Positions 1-12,902 of a stretch of DNA of 64,000 nt are shown piece after piece. The notes beneath the pieces are model-generated. The model saw only the letters and a program-made list of their open reading frames with translations. It was not told the origin of the DNA and did not search any database. Both the position numbers and the translations under genes were made by a program. Within the stretch, counting starts at the first letter, position 1. Each line of letters opens with the position of its first letter. This DNA is from Haplosporangium gracile (Eukaryota; Mortierellomycota; Mortierellomycetes; Mortierellales; Mortierellaceae): NCBI GenBank assembly GCA_015499985.1, contig JAAAUF010000037.1, positions 5,156 to 69,155 of the forward strand. The letters are read 5' to 3'.

Positions 1-1425
1 TTTTTTTTTTTGCGCCACAATAGCAAATGTCTCCATCTGAATGAAATCTTTGATTACAGGAACCATGTCTGCATGGTGTTTGATCTGCTGGGACAATCGA
101 TCTATGACTGGCTCAAGGACAATTCGTTCTGTCCGTTTCCACCCAACCAAATCCAACAGTTTGCTCGCCAACTCTTGACAAGTGTAGCCTGTGAGTGCCA
201 CTTCGTAGGATGCGGTTACTACTGAAGCGGACAATGTTTGGCACAGAGCATCTCATACTGACTCTTCTTTCGCTTTTCGTTCGGTATAGTCCTCCATCGT
301 CTTCGACTTATCCACACGGATCTTAAACCCGAGAATATTTTACTGGCAAACGGCAACTTTCGAACGGAACCCTACAAAGTAAGATCTCATCTATAGGTGG
401 TCAAAATTATATCAGCGTACCTCTGAGATTGAGTGACGCATGTACCTTTTCTAATGTTGACAACTTGCTTCGTGACCAAATAGAAATCGCCAACGAGTAC
501 AAGGAGAGTCCTTCTGGATCCAGACATCCGGCTTATTGACTTTGGAAGCGCAACATTTCAGGATGAACACCACTCGACTGTCGTCAGTACGCGACACTAC
601 CGAGCACCAGAGATCATTCTAGGTACCGTAATCCGGTGATCAATTTGCATATCGCAGGAGCTACGTTCAACTCGGACAGCAAACTTTTTTCTTTCGAACC
701 ATTGAACTCACCACTCTCTTTGCTGGATACTTCTTCATTTTCCGTTTCTTCACGCCATTTGCTAGGAATGGGTTGGTCGTACCCTTGCGACATTTGGTCG
801 GTCGGCTGTATTTTGGTCGAGTTTCTTACAGGAGAGGCGCTCTTTCAAACACACGACAACTTGGAGCATCTCGCCATGATGCAGGCTGCTTTGGGACCCA
901 TCCCTGAAAAACTTATCCGGGCATCCCAGTAAGTTTCTTACGATTTTTCGCTGGCTAGGGCGTAGTTTTTGTTTCAAGAGGACAATTGAAGTAACCAGAT
1001 TTTTCATTTTTTTCCTGTTTTCAATAGGAGAGCGCAGCAAAAGTTCTTCATTCGTGGACGACTGGACTATCCCAACGACGAGACGAAACGCAACAGCCGG
1101 AAATACGTGAAAGCCCTCCGGCCATTGCGTGTATGTTGCCTTTTTCGTGGCGTTTCTTGATGTTTTGTAATGTTATTATTTGAAATCGTCCTCTAATATG
1201 TCACTACTATCTTTGTTTCATGTTCAATAGGACTATGTGGTTCCTGCAGGAAACAGATCGGAGAATGTTAGCTTTGCTTCCGAGTTCATGGACCTGTTGA
1301 GTCGTTTGTTGGCGTATGATCCTAACCATCGGATCTCGGCCACGGATGCGTTGCGGCATCCATACTTCAATTATGTGGTCGATGAGTCTGGATTCATCCT
1401 TGATGTCAAGAAGCCGAACCATTGA
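1..1425 (+). CDS. LAMMER (CLK-family) dual-specificity protein kinase, 5' end missing
   Basis: 3' part of a protein kinase gene of the LAMMER/CLK family, which phosphorylates SR-type splicing factors and other nuclear proteins. Readable exons are about 22-190, 290-378, 484-622, 766-928, 1028-1130 and 1231-1425 (TGA); all joins are GT-AG and keep frame. The translation shows family hallmarks in order: [17 protein letters not shown] (hinge and start of the C-lobe), [11 protein letters not shown] (catalytic loop, with HTD in place of HRD as usual in this family), IDFGSATF (DFG), [11 protein letters not shown] (APE), then [14 protein letters not shown], the signature motif. The last two motif residues read MQ rather than ER. 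The glycine loop and VAIK lysine lie upstream of the window. The gene converges with the LIM gene. Family assignment is secure; substrates are inferred from the family only. Confidence 0.9.
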
Positions 1426-2062
1426 GATTGATCGTTTTTGACGGTGTCGAAACTTTTGGTTTGAGAGTGTTGAATGTGGAGGATGTGTAGGAAGAGGCTT
1501 TTTCAGGCTGGATGTAGTAGAGAAGTTGTTTCAAGGCAAGAAGAGCCACTGACAGGAGTTGACTCTACTCTGGTCAGAGCATAGATATGCGGAGCGAAGA
1601 GGATTAGCCGTTTGAAGCAAACCAATGTAAAAACACAAAAATGGGAGTCGTACATTTTCATCGACTATTGAACCTTCTCGTCTTTCAAGCATATTTATCT
1701 CCTATTTAACGCTCACTCTCGTGTATTTTTTTTTTATAATGTTTTTTATTTGTTTTCATATCTAAGAACGTTCTTTTTTTAGTTTAAAAGAAGATAGGAT
1801 ACCTCGTTTGCAAAAAAAACGAAAGGTGCGAAGGTTTTGTAGAAGTGGTAGGAGTAGTACGGAGTAGGTTTGTAGATAGGTATGATGCGGAGGGAGGGAC
1901 TTTTGGCACGAAACATGGTACGTTAAAAAATGGAATGATTTAGGTAGGATCGAATGAAAAGGTAAAAAAAAAAAAAAATGTGCATGGTGTGTCGGAAGAA
2001 GGAAAGAAGGAGGTTTGAGAAGTGGACAAAGGTTATGACCGAGCAAGTGAAAGTATTGGGTA
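1426..2062. other. Intergenic 3' region between convergent genes
   Basis: No coding signal. The AT-rich tract around 1610-1760 probably holds the 3' ends of both convergent transcripts. A long A tract lies near 1965-1978. Confidence 0.6.
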
Positions 2063-5000
2063 TTACACCTTGCCAAAGAAGGTCTTGCGACGCTCGGCAC
2101 GGACGTTGCGTGTCCGCTGGATGACCATGATATCCTTCTCGCAGTAGGCCTGATTCTCAAAGTTGTAGTACACATCTGTCAACGCTACCTTGCACTCCAC
2201 ACAGCAGAAGCATCCCGGATGGAAACGCCAGCCCTAAATTCAGATTAAACAGGAAAATAAGCATTATGTGGTTAATCAGCTGAAAATAAATGTATTGAAG
2301 GCAGAAAAAATACTTTTCAGCAATGTACAAAACCAAAAGTCGATTCTTACCTCCATGGTCTGGGCGCAGGGTCCCTCGATGGGCTGGTCACAGCCCTTGC
2401 AGAGTGAGTTGTTCAGCTTATGGTAATGCCGCCTGCAGTAAGGCGCATCGCCATAGACATAGAAACTCTTATCCGGGAAGGGCTTCTTACAGGTCTGGCA
2501 TCCAAAGCAAGCCGCGTGCCATTTGCCCTGCAGTTTACCATCCTGAGCACAGACAGCCTCCTTCTCCACGGGGAGGTTGCAAGACCTGCACTTGGGCAAG
2601 AACAACTCTCCAAAATCCTTGGGACAGTAAACTCGGCCGTTCTTCTCAACATGGCCCACAGACTGCTGGATAGGCTTCTTGCACTGGTAGCAGGCCAAGT
2701 GGTGCTCGTGCCAGGATTGCCCCAAAGCATAAACGGGCGTCTCGCTGCTCGAAATGGGGCCCTCACATCCCGCACATGTAGGAGCATCACGACGGCTGCG
2801 CGAAGGACGCTCAGACCGTTGAGCATCCTTCTCAAGGTACCGCTGATAATCCTTCTCGCAAAGAAGACGTCCCTCGTATTCACGTCCATCCCGAGCAGAT
2901 TCAAGAGGTCGACGACAGCGTGCACATTTGAAGCACTCTGGATGGTAGTCTCCATGCTGCATCTTGATCACATCCGCTGCCTCCTGGGGTTGAATATCGT
3001 GTTTGCAGCCCTCGCAGTGCTGAACTCCTCCACGGCGGTTGGTCGATCGACTGCGGGTTGCAGAGCGTGAGGATATGGTACGGTCGTTCCTCTCACGTTC
3101 TCGGGCAGAGCGATCGCTTCCTCGCTCATCAGCTGCTGCTGAACGCTCGCTGCGATGTCCCCGATCCCGATCCGAACGCTCGCGGTCCCCTTTGTCACTA
3201 CGGTCTCTGTCACTACGGTGCTCGCGCTCACGGTCTCTATCACCACGGTCACCGCGCTCGGAACGCTCACGCTCCCGATCACGATCTGCACGATCGCCAC
3301 GATCTCCACGTTCACGATCCCGCTCGCTACGCTCCTTTCCAGACCGATGCGACCGAATGCTCTCCGACCCACTCGCAAGTTTGGGCAATCCTGGTGTAGG
3401 TGGTGGTGAACCCGCCAATTCTCTCACTCGGCTTCTCTCCATTCCGTTCTCGGGCAAGTTGGGTCTTGAGCGTGATCTGTGAGAAGAGGCGGGACGGGAC
3501 GAATCGCGGCCCGATCGTTCTCCTGTGGGGAGGACGTTGATCTCCTGAATTAGATCATCCATGAGGGCGTCGAACTGATCGCCACTGGCTTTGCGTGATG
3601 GTTGTGCTACTGAAGGGCGACGACCTAGTTTTTTTTGAAGAGCATTGCAATTTCGGGTGAGAAAAATATGGTTAGAAAGAGAAATATTGAGAGCCGTGCC
3701 TTAAGGAAATGAAAATGAAGAAAAAATTATGGCGAGAAACAACAGCCAAAAAAAAGGGCACCTTACCTCGAGAAGGAATAGGAGATGCGTCTGGAGGAGT
3801 AGGAGGTCTGTATGGTGAAGGCTTGGGAGCAGCCGATGACATGGCATCTGAGGAGTGAATATCCTCTGGAGAAATTGGAGGTGAGGGAGTCTTGTAGGCC
3901 GAAGAAGGATCTGCTCGGCTTCGGGAAGTGGTGCCACGTTCACGTTCACGCTCACGCTCACGCTCGCCGCGATCACCACGGTCTCCTCTCTCTCGCTCAC
4001 GATCACGGTTGCTACGCTCAAAATCCTCCTCTGGGTAGCGAGAGCGATCCTTGTCTGAACGCTCAGAACGGTTCGAGCGCACAGAACGCTCCGAGCGCTC
4101 TGAAAGTACAGTGTTGGATCTCTCACGTTGCATCGACCTCTCAGTCAACACCGACGACGCTGCTGAGCCGGACGATCCTGAACGACCAAAGCCATTCGAC
4201 ACTGTAGGTGGTGAATCAGCATAGTCATTATGCTGTTGCTGTCTACTGCCCCCACGCTCACGCTCACGCTCACGTCCGCTAAATTCTGTCCTAGGATCCT
4301 GGTAGAGATTGCCTCCAGTAGGAGACTTGATCCGGCCGTTAGCATCCATTCCATTGATGCCCAATCCAGCCGCCGAAGCAATCGAGGGCGAACGAGCATT
4401 GGATTTCTGGGGCAATGCTGGCTGTTGCGAAGCCCGCATCGAGTTAGGGCTCGTCGAGAACTGGCTAGAAGAGTCCATCACAGGAGTCTTTGAGCGTCCA
4501 GGGATCGGTGAAGGCGAAGCTCCATATCGACCTTCATCCATAGGTGTTCTTGATCGCGAAGGTGGTACCTGTTGTTGTTGTTGTTGCTGGAATCCAAACC
4601 GGTCGTCGATGTGTGTCTTTGGGAAGTAGTCGTTCTGCTCTCGCTGATAATGAGAGTTTGATCCGTTGGAAAGTACCTGTCGGTCATAACTGGGGGCAGT
4701 CGGGGTTGTTGGCGAGACCGAAAGAGGTGAGCCCGTGATATTATTGTTATTATTGGCATCACGGCCATTGGGGGCTGGAGGTGAGGGTGCCGTCGTCGCC
4801 GTCTTTTTCTTGGCATATTTTTCCAGGAAGGGGAGCGAAGGGCGGGGAGAGGCAGTCGAGGGACGACCAGGGGAAATTGGAGAACCATTTGTCAGACTGC
4901 TATTGCTTCCGCCTCCGACATAATGGTTCGATCCAGGCGATCCAGGTGATCCAGAGCCGATCGGGATTGGAGGTGGTTTGTGTCCTGGTCTGTATGCGCC

Positions 5001-6838
5001 CGAAGAGACACCGCTTCCTGGTCCTGGGGAGTCTATCAGCAGCATTAACAAATAACAACACCAGTTTAGAATACAAAAAAAACGGCTTTTTTTTTTACGA
5101 AAGGGGGTGCAAGAAAACGGTGACCAAAATAACAATGGCTGTATTTGTCCGCTCTCAAACAAACAGGAGACAGTACGCAAACAAAACACAGCACAAGAGA
5201 AAAAAAACAGGTCTCTTACCGTTCCTGGAAGGGGTTCGTGGGGGCTGTGAGTGGAGGGCTAAGGGAGCACAAACAAGTGAAAGCAAGGTCGTACATAACA
5301 GAGCATGAAAGACATAGAAAAAAAGAGTGTCGCAAAAGACGAAAGCAAGAAGATAAAAAAACGGAGACGTTGGCCAACGGATGGTATGAGAGACGATGGA
5401 ATGTTCAGGGGAGAGGGTTTGATCCGAGAAAGAAAAGAAGAAAAAAAGCAAGGAGTCCAGTCCAATTGAGGTCCAATTGAGAGAGAGGTCGAGGGTGAGG
5501 ATGAGGACGTTAAGCAGGTTTTTGGTTATTTCCACGCGTATATGCAGGCAGGCAAGCAGAAGACAAGCAAGCACAAGCAGACAGTCAGACAGGCAGATGG
5601 TGTACAATGAGGTAACGGACACGGTGGGGCCGCAGGAAGATGATAATAAGTAATAATAATCGCATAGAATGAACAAACGAGAAAAAGAGGAGAAAGGTCA
5701 AGGTCAGTCAGTCAGTGAGAAATTGTTCATCCGGCGAGGCGAGAAGATCAACAAAAAAAAAAAAAAAAAGGCTGATCGTTGTTCATTTCGTATATATGCG
5801 ATGGATCTTGTCTTCTCAGACTGACATTTCCATCGTCAGAGATGTTCCTTTTGAGGCACTTGATCGGTTTCTTTTCGTTTCTCTCCGCACTCTTTGCCTT
5901 CCTTTGTTTCCTTTTGCGTCCCAGCCATCATGCCTGATATCAGTAGCCAATGGTTGCGGTGTGCCTGATTGCTGCTGCTGCTGGTGGTGATCACAAAGTG
6001 ATTTTTCGTTCATATAGTCCATATCACCGTGTCGGTGGTCGGAGCATTCCCAAGCAAGGTGATAAGCCAGGTTTCAGTCCAAAGGGGGAAACGCGGTTCT
6101 CTCTTCCTCTCATTCTTTAGCCGTTCTTTGTTGGACGCAAGTCTCTTTATCTCGGTCGACTCCTATTCGTTCCCGTGTACTCGCTCTGCTGTCGGTTCTT
6201 GTTAACTGTCGCTTGATGCTAGCGTCTGTGGGCGATGGTGGAGTTGGCTGGTAACTTGGTCCCTGAGAAATACCGACTGACTGTCTGACTGACTGGTCGA
6301 CTGAGTGGAGTTTCGTTTTAAAGCTGAAGGAGAAATAACCTTTCTCTACCCAATCTCACTAAAAACAACTCTTCTCTCGCTGTCACTCTCACTCTCTCAC
6401 TCTCTCTCTCTTTTCTCTGTCCCCTTAGTTGTGCCTAGTCATCGAACACTACTAGCCTTCCTTACAAGAGCAAGCCATGAATCCTGGTTGGACCCATAGC
6501 CGAACTAAAATACAGCCACCTTTCCCATCCCTCCTTCCCCACTCTTATGATCACTATCTCTCTCCCCTTTCCCCCCTTTTCCCTGAATCATCGATGTGGG
6601 TGTGTGAAACTAAAAGAAGGAAAAAAAGAAAGAAATAGGCGGTAGAGAGGGCAACGTGAAGTGAAAGAAGGGCGGTCGACGACTTACACTTTGATACGGG
6701 GATCACTGGCAAGGCAGGCATAGGGGGTGCAGACGAGCAGACGTGCTCGCCCAAAAGTCTGAACTCGACATCGTGTCCACAGTCAGAGCACCGGATGACC
6801 GGCAGGATCTGGGACAGACGAGGATCCTTGACGCTCAT
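2063..6838 (-). CDS. Four-LIM-domain protein (paxillin-like) with RS/RD/RE-rich linker
   Basis: Five exons on the minus strand: 6838-6688, 5258-5220 (39 nt), 5032-3767, 3624-2351 and 2233-2063, giving 966 codons with canonical splice sites. Residues about 15-35 hold a small Cys/His cluster (CSDCGHDVEFRLLGEHVC), possibly zinc-binding. The middle is S/P/Q-rich with SPP/TPP motifs, then a long ER/DR/SR low-complexity stretch. Four LIM domains fill the C-terminal third, opening with CEGCKHDI, CAGCEGPI, CRSCNLPV and CKGCDQPI; the last is completed by the final exon (FHPGCFCCVEC, AYCEKD). LIM domains are protein-docking zinc modules; fungal relatives of paxillin act at the cell cortex with Rho signalling, so a cytoskeletal scaffold role is inferred. 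Intron 1 is 1.4 kb, long for this window. A further upstream or alternative exon cannot be excluded. Confidence 0.82.
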
Positions 6839-7300
6839 TTAAGGCTTCTGTTTTGGTTGATTGGTTGGTTTGGTTGAAAGGAGGAGAGAGTATGAATAAG
6901 TGTTGAGGAAGCGTTGGAGATGAACAAGAGTAAGGGTGAGAGTGAGGCTCTGATGGAAGAGGAAGGGTAGTGAGATGGGTATGAGGAAAGGACGAGGAGG
7001 AGGTAAGAAGAGAAGAAGGGAGAGAGGAAGGTATGATATGAGAGCGGATGAAGGAAGGGCAAGGTAGGATGCAGAATGAGAGAAGCAAGGGTCGAAAAGG
7101 GATGAAAGGGAAAAAGGGAAAAAGGGAAAAAAGAAAGAAAAGAAGAAAAAAAAAAAAAAAGAATGAAAGGAGAAAGGCGAGATGATGAAGAGAGGAGGGT
7201 GATGAAGAGAAGGCAAGGGAGAACGGAAAGACGTGCTAGAGGCTAGCAGTAGGGCGGGAAAGAGGGGAAAGGCAGCAGGGTGAGTGAGCCAACGAGGCAT
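6839..7300 (-). promoter_or_regulatory. Pyrimidine-rich 5' leader/promoter of the LIM gene
   Basis: Directly upstream of the LIM start codon the minus (sense) strand is almost pure C/T for about 400 bases, with short T and A tracts. Such CT-rich blocks often lie at fungal transcription starts. No discrete binding site is identified. Confidence 0.45.
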
Positions 7301-10300
7301 TAATATGAATAGAGTGAAGGGAGTGCCCTTGTGCCTATGTCTGACCGACCCTCACTCTGTGGGTGCAGCACCGTAAAATGAGTCGAGTTGATTTGTGGTG
7401 CAGGATGAGTTTGAGTTGAGTTGCAGCAGTGGTTGATGTTGAAGTGAAAAAAAAAAAAAAAAAAAGAAAGTGAGAGCACTAACAACAACAGACACAACAC
7501 ACTGTACACACATAACAACAACAAGAAACGGTTGTTATTGAGAGCACTTCCAGTTTTAATTAACCATGGTGAGTACGATAGGGATTGCGCTTCTAAATAG
7601 ACCTGTTGGAACTGCGAACTGGTCGAACCGTGGTTAGGTATAGAATGAGGAGGAGCTGTGAAAGAACCTTTTGATTCGAACAAATGGAACAACACATAAG
7701 CTTCCTTTTTTATTTTTTATTCTTTTTTCCATTTCTCTTCCCTGTTCTCTTTCTTTGCTTCTACCCTTTTCACAAGGACAATAATGCTACTCATCTCATA
7801 ACGAGGCACCGACCTGGCTCCTTGGCAAACAAGTGATTCTCTTATCCTTCTTTGCATTCGATTTTGCATCTGTCTCATGTAGCCCTACTCTGAAACCCAT
7901 ACGTCGCAAGACTGAATAAGAATACAAGGGTCAATCAATAATCAATCAAAAAGACCCTTCCCATGCGATGATAACATGGCAAAAGAGGCACATGCGGCTG
8001 CTACTGCCTGCCCATCCTATCTTACCGGTTAAGTTTTTGTTTTTCTCCCTCGGTGAAAAAGAAAAATGAGGATCTCCCATCCCGATCAACCATACATAAC
8101 ATACATACATACATACATATCCATGGTCCCTTTTTTTTACCGTGTTATATCCTTCGTCTCTCTCCCTGTCTCTTTGTATGTTCACTCCTTTTCAGTCCAT
8201 CCATCATCCTACGCCCCTATCTCACTCTCTCTCTCTCGACCATGCACACATTCACTCACACGAGAACATTACCCCCTCTTCCCCTCATTCCACTCCATTT
8301 TGAGGTTTAAACTAAGCTAATGTGAAGTAGACTAAATCCCCCACTTCCATCCATCCATTCCCTCCATTTTCCTTTCGCTGGACTCGATCATAGTTCAAAA
8401 AGAAAAGCGCGCAAGCGTGTTCTGCTCGGATAAGCAAACACCGTCAAAATTGGTTGGAATGAAATGAACCAAGCCCATTTACCCTATCATATCATGGTGC
8501 TACGACGGAATCGGTAATTAAGGATCTGTTTGGCGGCAAATAGATACGTGCGTGTACTTGTACACTAACAAGCAATCAATAACAACAAATGAACGAGACA
8601 AGGTCACTGCGAGTTATTGAGCAAGAGCAAAAGAGTGAAACGAGAAAGAGAAAGAAGCAACTGAAGTGAAGATATGAGTAGCAGACGCGACAGATCCTAT
8701 TTTTATGCCCACTCCCATTATCCATTTTCAATCACTATGAGTTGTTTAGGGGTTTGTTGTTTGTGCTCACAAAAAACGGCCAAATATTATATAAAAAATA
8801 CAATCCCAAACAGCTAATAACAGGACAACAACGACTATCTTGGACAACCACCTCTCTCTATCTCTCTTCATGATTCACTCTTTTCATTCATTCTCTTTGT
8901 TTTTTTTTTTTTTGGTAATGTGAACGACGTCTTCCTGTTTGTAATGCTGTCCTTTGATTGCCCACCTTAAGCTGCTCACATCCCATCCCATCCATCTCAT
9001 AGCGCTGTATTTTTTCGATCTGAGCACAAAATACACAGTAAAATAAACAAAAACAACAACCACATCTATTCAACAAGATCGGCCCAAGAGTTTGGACTAG
9101 CCCAGACGAGGTTTAGTGTACAGGCCTTCGTGATAATTATTGTGAAATTGGATGTTATATGTACGATAATGAAAGGTCAATAGGGATGGTCGGCCGTTCT
9201 TCCTCTTTCTTCTCCTCTTCTTTCTACAAAAGAACAAAGAAAAAAAATGTCACCGCAATTCAAATTTGAAGTAAGCATTTTGTAGTATATGTACTTTGCC
9301 ATGGGTACCAGTACTATATCGTCCGAAACCACAAAATAGGGCATCACGAGGGGGGGCAACCACACCCGTCTCCTTTTTTTTTTTCTTGCAAACCCAGAAT
9401 AGATCATATGCAGTCGCGCACCAGGCAGGTCATAAAGAGCTCAACCTTGAGCACTAAAAGATGACAAAGACACACACACACGCGCACAGTATTTCTAACA
9501 ATCAGCTGAAAATAAACCAACATGCGGTGACAGCCTTTTGTTTCTGAGCGCAATTTTGATAGCTTGACAGGAGACCGCTTCTTAGCGCCATTAGAAGTGT
9601 GAATCAGTGTGTGAGTGAATAGGCGGATGGGTGACGATGTGCGATTAGATCGTTAAAAGGACTCACTCAAGCCCAAGAATGATTAGGAAAAAAAGAGCCA
9701 GCTGTGCGGAAGAGGTGAGTTTATCTTTTTTTGTAGATCGACAGAGTGTGCAGAGATCGAAAAGAGTTTGTACAAAAGAAGGAGGCATAGCGCTGATCTG
9801 ATATATACAAACATGGTCCATGTTGCTCTTCTGAGACGATATACCGTTCTGGGCGAGGAGATGTTACTCCTTTTTCTCTTGGTGACAGAATTGAGCGAGC
9901 GGTATTTCAGAACAGGGGATCTAAGGGGCTAGTTATCAAAATTGGGTACAAGAACTAAGGGGTAAATGCACGGAACGGTACCGAGGGCAAGTCATATAGT
10001 TAGGGGGAAGAAGAACGAAGGGGTAAGAGTCGATCCAATGAAGAGTAGGTTTCTGGTTAATTGACCGTTAGGAAAAGAGGTCGAGAAGGTCAACTAAGAG
10101 GACTGCTATTCCATGAGCCTCAGGTTTGGTGGCGCATGGCATAGGTACCGTAGCTGAAGAGACATAAGGGACAAAGTCGCATCGCGAGGACGAGTGTGTA
10201 ATAGCGAGAAGAGATGGAATAAGTGCCTCTGCCTTGTGCACCGTCTGCGCTTTCTTGTCCTGTCTGCAGAGGAACATCTATTACAGCCGTGAGAGTTACA

Positions 10301-10538
10301 TGCAGCCAACCCTGAGATCTCAGGGACGAACGGAAATGACTCTGTGACTGCCAAGATGGCGCCACCTGCCACCTGAGCACGAAACGATCGAAGCGAAGCA
10401 TAGAACAAGTGGTGAGTCTGTGTCAATCACATCCCCTGCACGCAGCCCTTTAAAAGAAAACGTCTTCGCTCCTGTACTTTGCTTCCCTATTCCTTCTCTT
10501 TCTCTCCTTCCTTACACACCAAACTCATTGAACCAACA
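7301..10538. other. Long intergenic region between divergent genes
   Basis: Spacer between the LIM gene and cysteine synthase. It contains homopolymer tracts (A run near 7447-7465, T run near 8901-8913), a tetranucleotide CATA repeat near 8100-8119 and C/T-rich stretches. Short open frames on either strand are isolated, lack family similarity I can recognise and do not join through splice sites. A T/A-rich CTTTAAAAG about 90 nt before the cysteine synthase ATG may be a TATA-like element. Confidence 0.5.
8100..8119. repeat. CATA tetranucleotide microsatellite
   Basis: About five consecutive CATA units in intergenic DNA. Confidence 0.8.
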
Positions 10539-12513
10539 ATGATCAGGACAGGAATCTCGACCATCGCAAAGAGGTCATACTCCACCGTCAAGCCTGTGAT
10601 CTCCGCCGCCAAGGTATTTTCTTCTCCTTCTTATGGAGATGCTCATGGAGACACCCGCCGCGACTACTTTTTTCTGTACATTCATGGAGTTCCTTTTTTT
10701 TCCAGCAGAACTCAAGCGATATCTCTTCTACTTAAAATATTAACCATTCTATTAAACTTGTGTGTGTATGTCAAACATAGGCGGTGAACGGCTTCGTCGG
10801 CGCTCTCGGAAACACCCCCTTGGTATGATCCAAGCCTTTTGCCTCGTTACCACATATTTTACACAATACTCGTCCCCTGTCAATCTTCAAAACATATCGC
10901 GTCATTTCACACCATGCTTTTCTAACTGACGGATAAGATACTTTGACAGTCTGGATCCTTATTTTACTCATAACTGCTCTTTTTCTTTATTCGTTGTCAA
11001 TAGATCCGCTTGAACAAAGTGAGCGAGGAGACCGGAAGCAACATCTATGCCAAGGCCGAGTTCATGAACCCCGGTGGATCTGTCAAGGATCGCGCTGCCC
11101 TCTTTGTTGTTCAGGATGCCGAACGCAAAGGTACGCATCACCTTGTAGTTTTGCTTGTGGCAGTCATAGCAGCTCATTCTGTGGAGTGATAAGCGAGCAT
11201 CCCAGCATCACCTACTTACATTTTAACGATTACTTGCTTCAATTGATGGGGGGAAATAGGGCTGATTAAGGCTGGCGGAACTGTTGTTGAGGGAACTGCC
11301 GGAAACACCGGCATCGGTCTTGCCCACGTCTGCAGAGCCAAGGGCTACAAATGCGTCATTTACATGCCCAACACCCAGAGTCAGGAAAAGATTGACCTGC
11401 TGCGCATGCTCGGTACGTCTTGTTCTTTGTCACTTTTATTTTCTGCGTGATTTCTGAATGTGTGAAAGGTGCGAGAATGTGTCCCTCGTTGTTGTCTGTC
11501 GGAAGGGTTTCCTTCTTTGTGCATGTTTCCCCTTCCTTCTCATTCTCGTGAGAGAAGACGAATTGCATATCCACCATTTCTTTTTGATAACTTTGATTCT
11601 AATTTATTTACCCACATCTGTCATATTTTCTCACACTAACACTAAATGGCTGCTGACTGCATTCAATCATAATAGGCGCCGAGGTATACCCAGTCCCAGC
11701 GGTGGCATTCGAAAATCCCCAAAACTACAACCACCAAGCCGCCCGCCACGCCGAGGCCCTTGACAACGCCGTCTGGACCAACCAGTTCGACAACACTGCC
11801 AACCGTCAGGCCCATATCGAGACCACTGGACCCGAGATCTGGCAGCAGTTGGAAGGTCAAGTCGATGGTTTTACTTGCTCCACCGGTACTGGTGGTACTC
11901 TTGCTGGAATTGCTCGGTTCTTGAAGGAGAAGTCTGGTGGAAAGACAAAGATCTTTTTGGCCGATCCTCCCGGTAGTGTTCTTTACAAGTATATCAAATC
12001 TGGCGGTACCCTTATCGAGCGCGGGGGTTCTTCTATTACTGAGGGTACGTTTTGTCCTAATATTTTTTGTTCGTTTGGATTACTTTGCTCTTCCTGGTCG
12101 CTGAATTTTGGAAGTGTTAACTAATCCCTTTTTTTTAAAAAAAAAAAAAAAAATCACTCCATTTCTCATTGTTATTCCAACTAGGTATTGGTCAGGGACG
12201 TGTGACAGAGAACTTGAAGCCCGACCTTGACTTAATCGACGACGCTCTCCAGATTCCCGATGCAGACTCCTTGCGCATGATCTACCGTCTCCTGGACGAG
12301 GAAGGCATCTATGTCGGAGCCTCGTCCGCACTCAATGTCGTTGCCGCAGTAGAGATGGCCAAGAAGCTGGGACCCGGCAAGAACATTGTGACTATCCTAT
12401 GTGATGGTGCTTACCGTTACCAGTCCCGTCTGTTTAGCAAAAAGTGGATCGAGTCCAAGGGACTCACGGATGCTATTCCTGAGCATTTGAAGAAGTATGC
12501 TACTTTGGAGTAA
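10539..12513 (+). CDS. Cysteine synthase (O-acetylserine sulfhydrylase), probably mitochondrial
   Basis: PLP-dependent enzyme of the cysteine synthase/CBS family, which makes cysteine from O-acetylserine and sulfide. Exons 10539-10613, 10781-10822, 11004-11130, 11260-11412, 11676-12044 and 12185-12513 join in frame to 364 residues. The N-terminus ([19 protein letters not shown]) is basic and hydroxylated like a mitochondrial presequence. Core motifs: [25 protein letters not shown] with the Schiff-base lysine at about residue 67, [18 protein letters not shown] (substrate-binding loop) and [11 protein letters not shown] (phosphate-binding loop). The segment around [16 protein letters not shown] and the [14 protein letters not shown] end resemble the fungal-type enzymes. 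There is no CBS-domain or heme extension, so cystathionine beta-synthase is unlikely. ATG chosen because it opens the presequence; the upstream frame is C/T-rich leader. Confidence 0.93.
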
Positions 12514-12902
12514 GCTCTTTGTCTGCTATAGAATGTTTAACTCTGTTGAAAATTGACCCTCGTACATAAAATATATCATTCTCAATTCATGTCCTTTCTG
12601 TAAATGCCTGGTGTTATGTGATTTCTTGCTGAAGTTGGGCTATATCCTTTATTATCGTTGCTTACGTTGGTTTTGGTGTTACTGATGTTAATGTTGTTGT
12701 TGTTGTTGCTGTTGTTGCTGTTGTTGCTGTTGTTGCTGTAGTTGCTGTTTTTCAAGGTGACCAGTTCGGGCTGATTCTGTGAACAAGAGATCCTGAAAGT
12801 CATCACAGACCTTGCCTGTGTTTTTACTAAAAAAAAAAAAAAAAGAAATCTCGCCTCCCCTACTCTCCTGTCTGGTTATTTCTCATTCCTAGGCCCTATT
12901 TG
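12514..12902. other. Short intergenic region with GTT/GCT repeat
   Basis: Spacer between convergent cysteine synthase and Mog1 genes. Contains the trinucleotide repeat listed separately and a terminal A tract near 12829-12844. Confidence 0.6.
12691..12747. repeat. GTT/GCT trinucleotide microsatellite
   Basis: GTT and GCTGTT units repeat about 17 times just downstream of cysteine synthase, outside its coding frame. Confidence 0.85.

Noticed and set aside
2420..3070. 216-codon plus-strand frame opposite the LIM gene
   Set aside because: Antisense shadow of a well-supported LIM exon; composition follows the LIM codons.
5220..5244. 25-nt version of the LIM microexon, using the inner CACAG acceptor
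   Set aside because: It breaks frame with the canonical upstream donor; the 39-nt version keeps frame.
9500..9520. AATCAGCTGAAAATAAA also present near 2275
   Set aside because: A single 17-base match in a 64 kb window is compatible with chance.
10068..10426. Overlapping minus-strand frames upstream of cysteine synthase
   Set aside because: No recognisable content and they lie in the promoter and leader of a solid gene.
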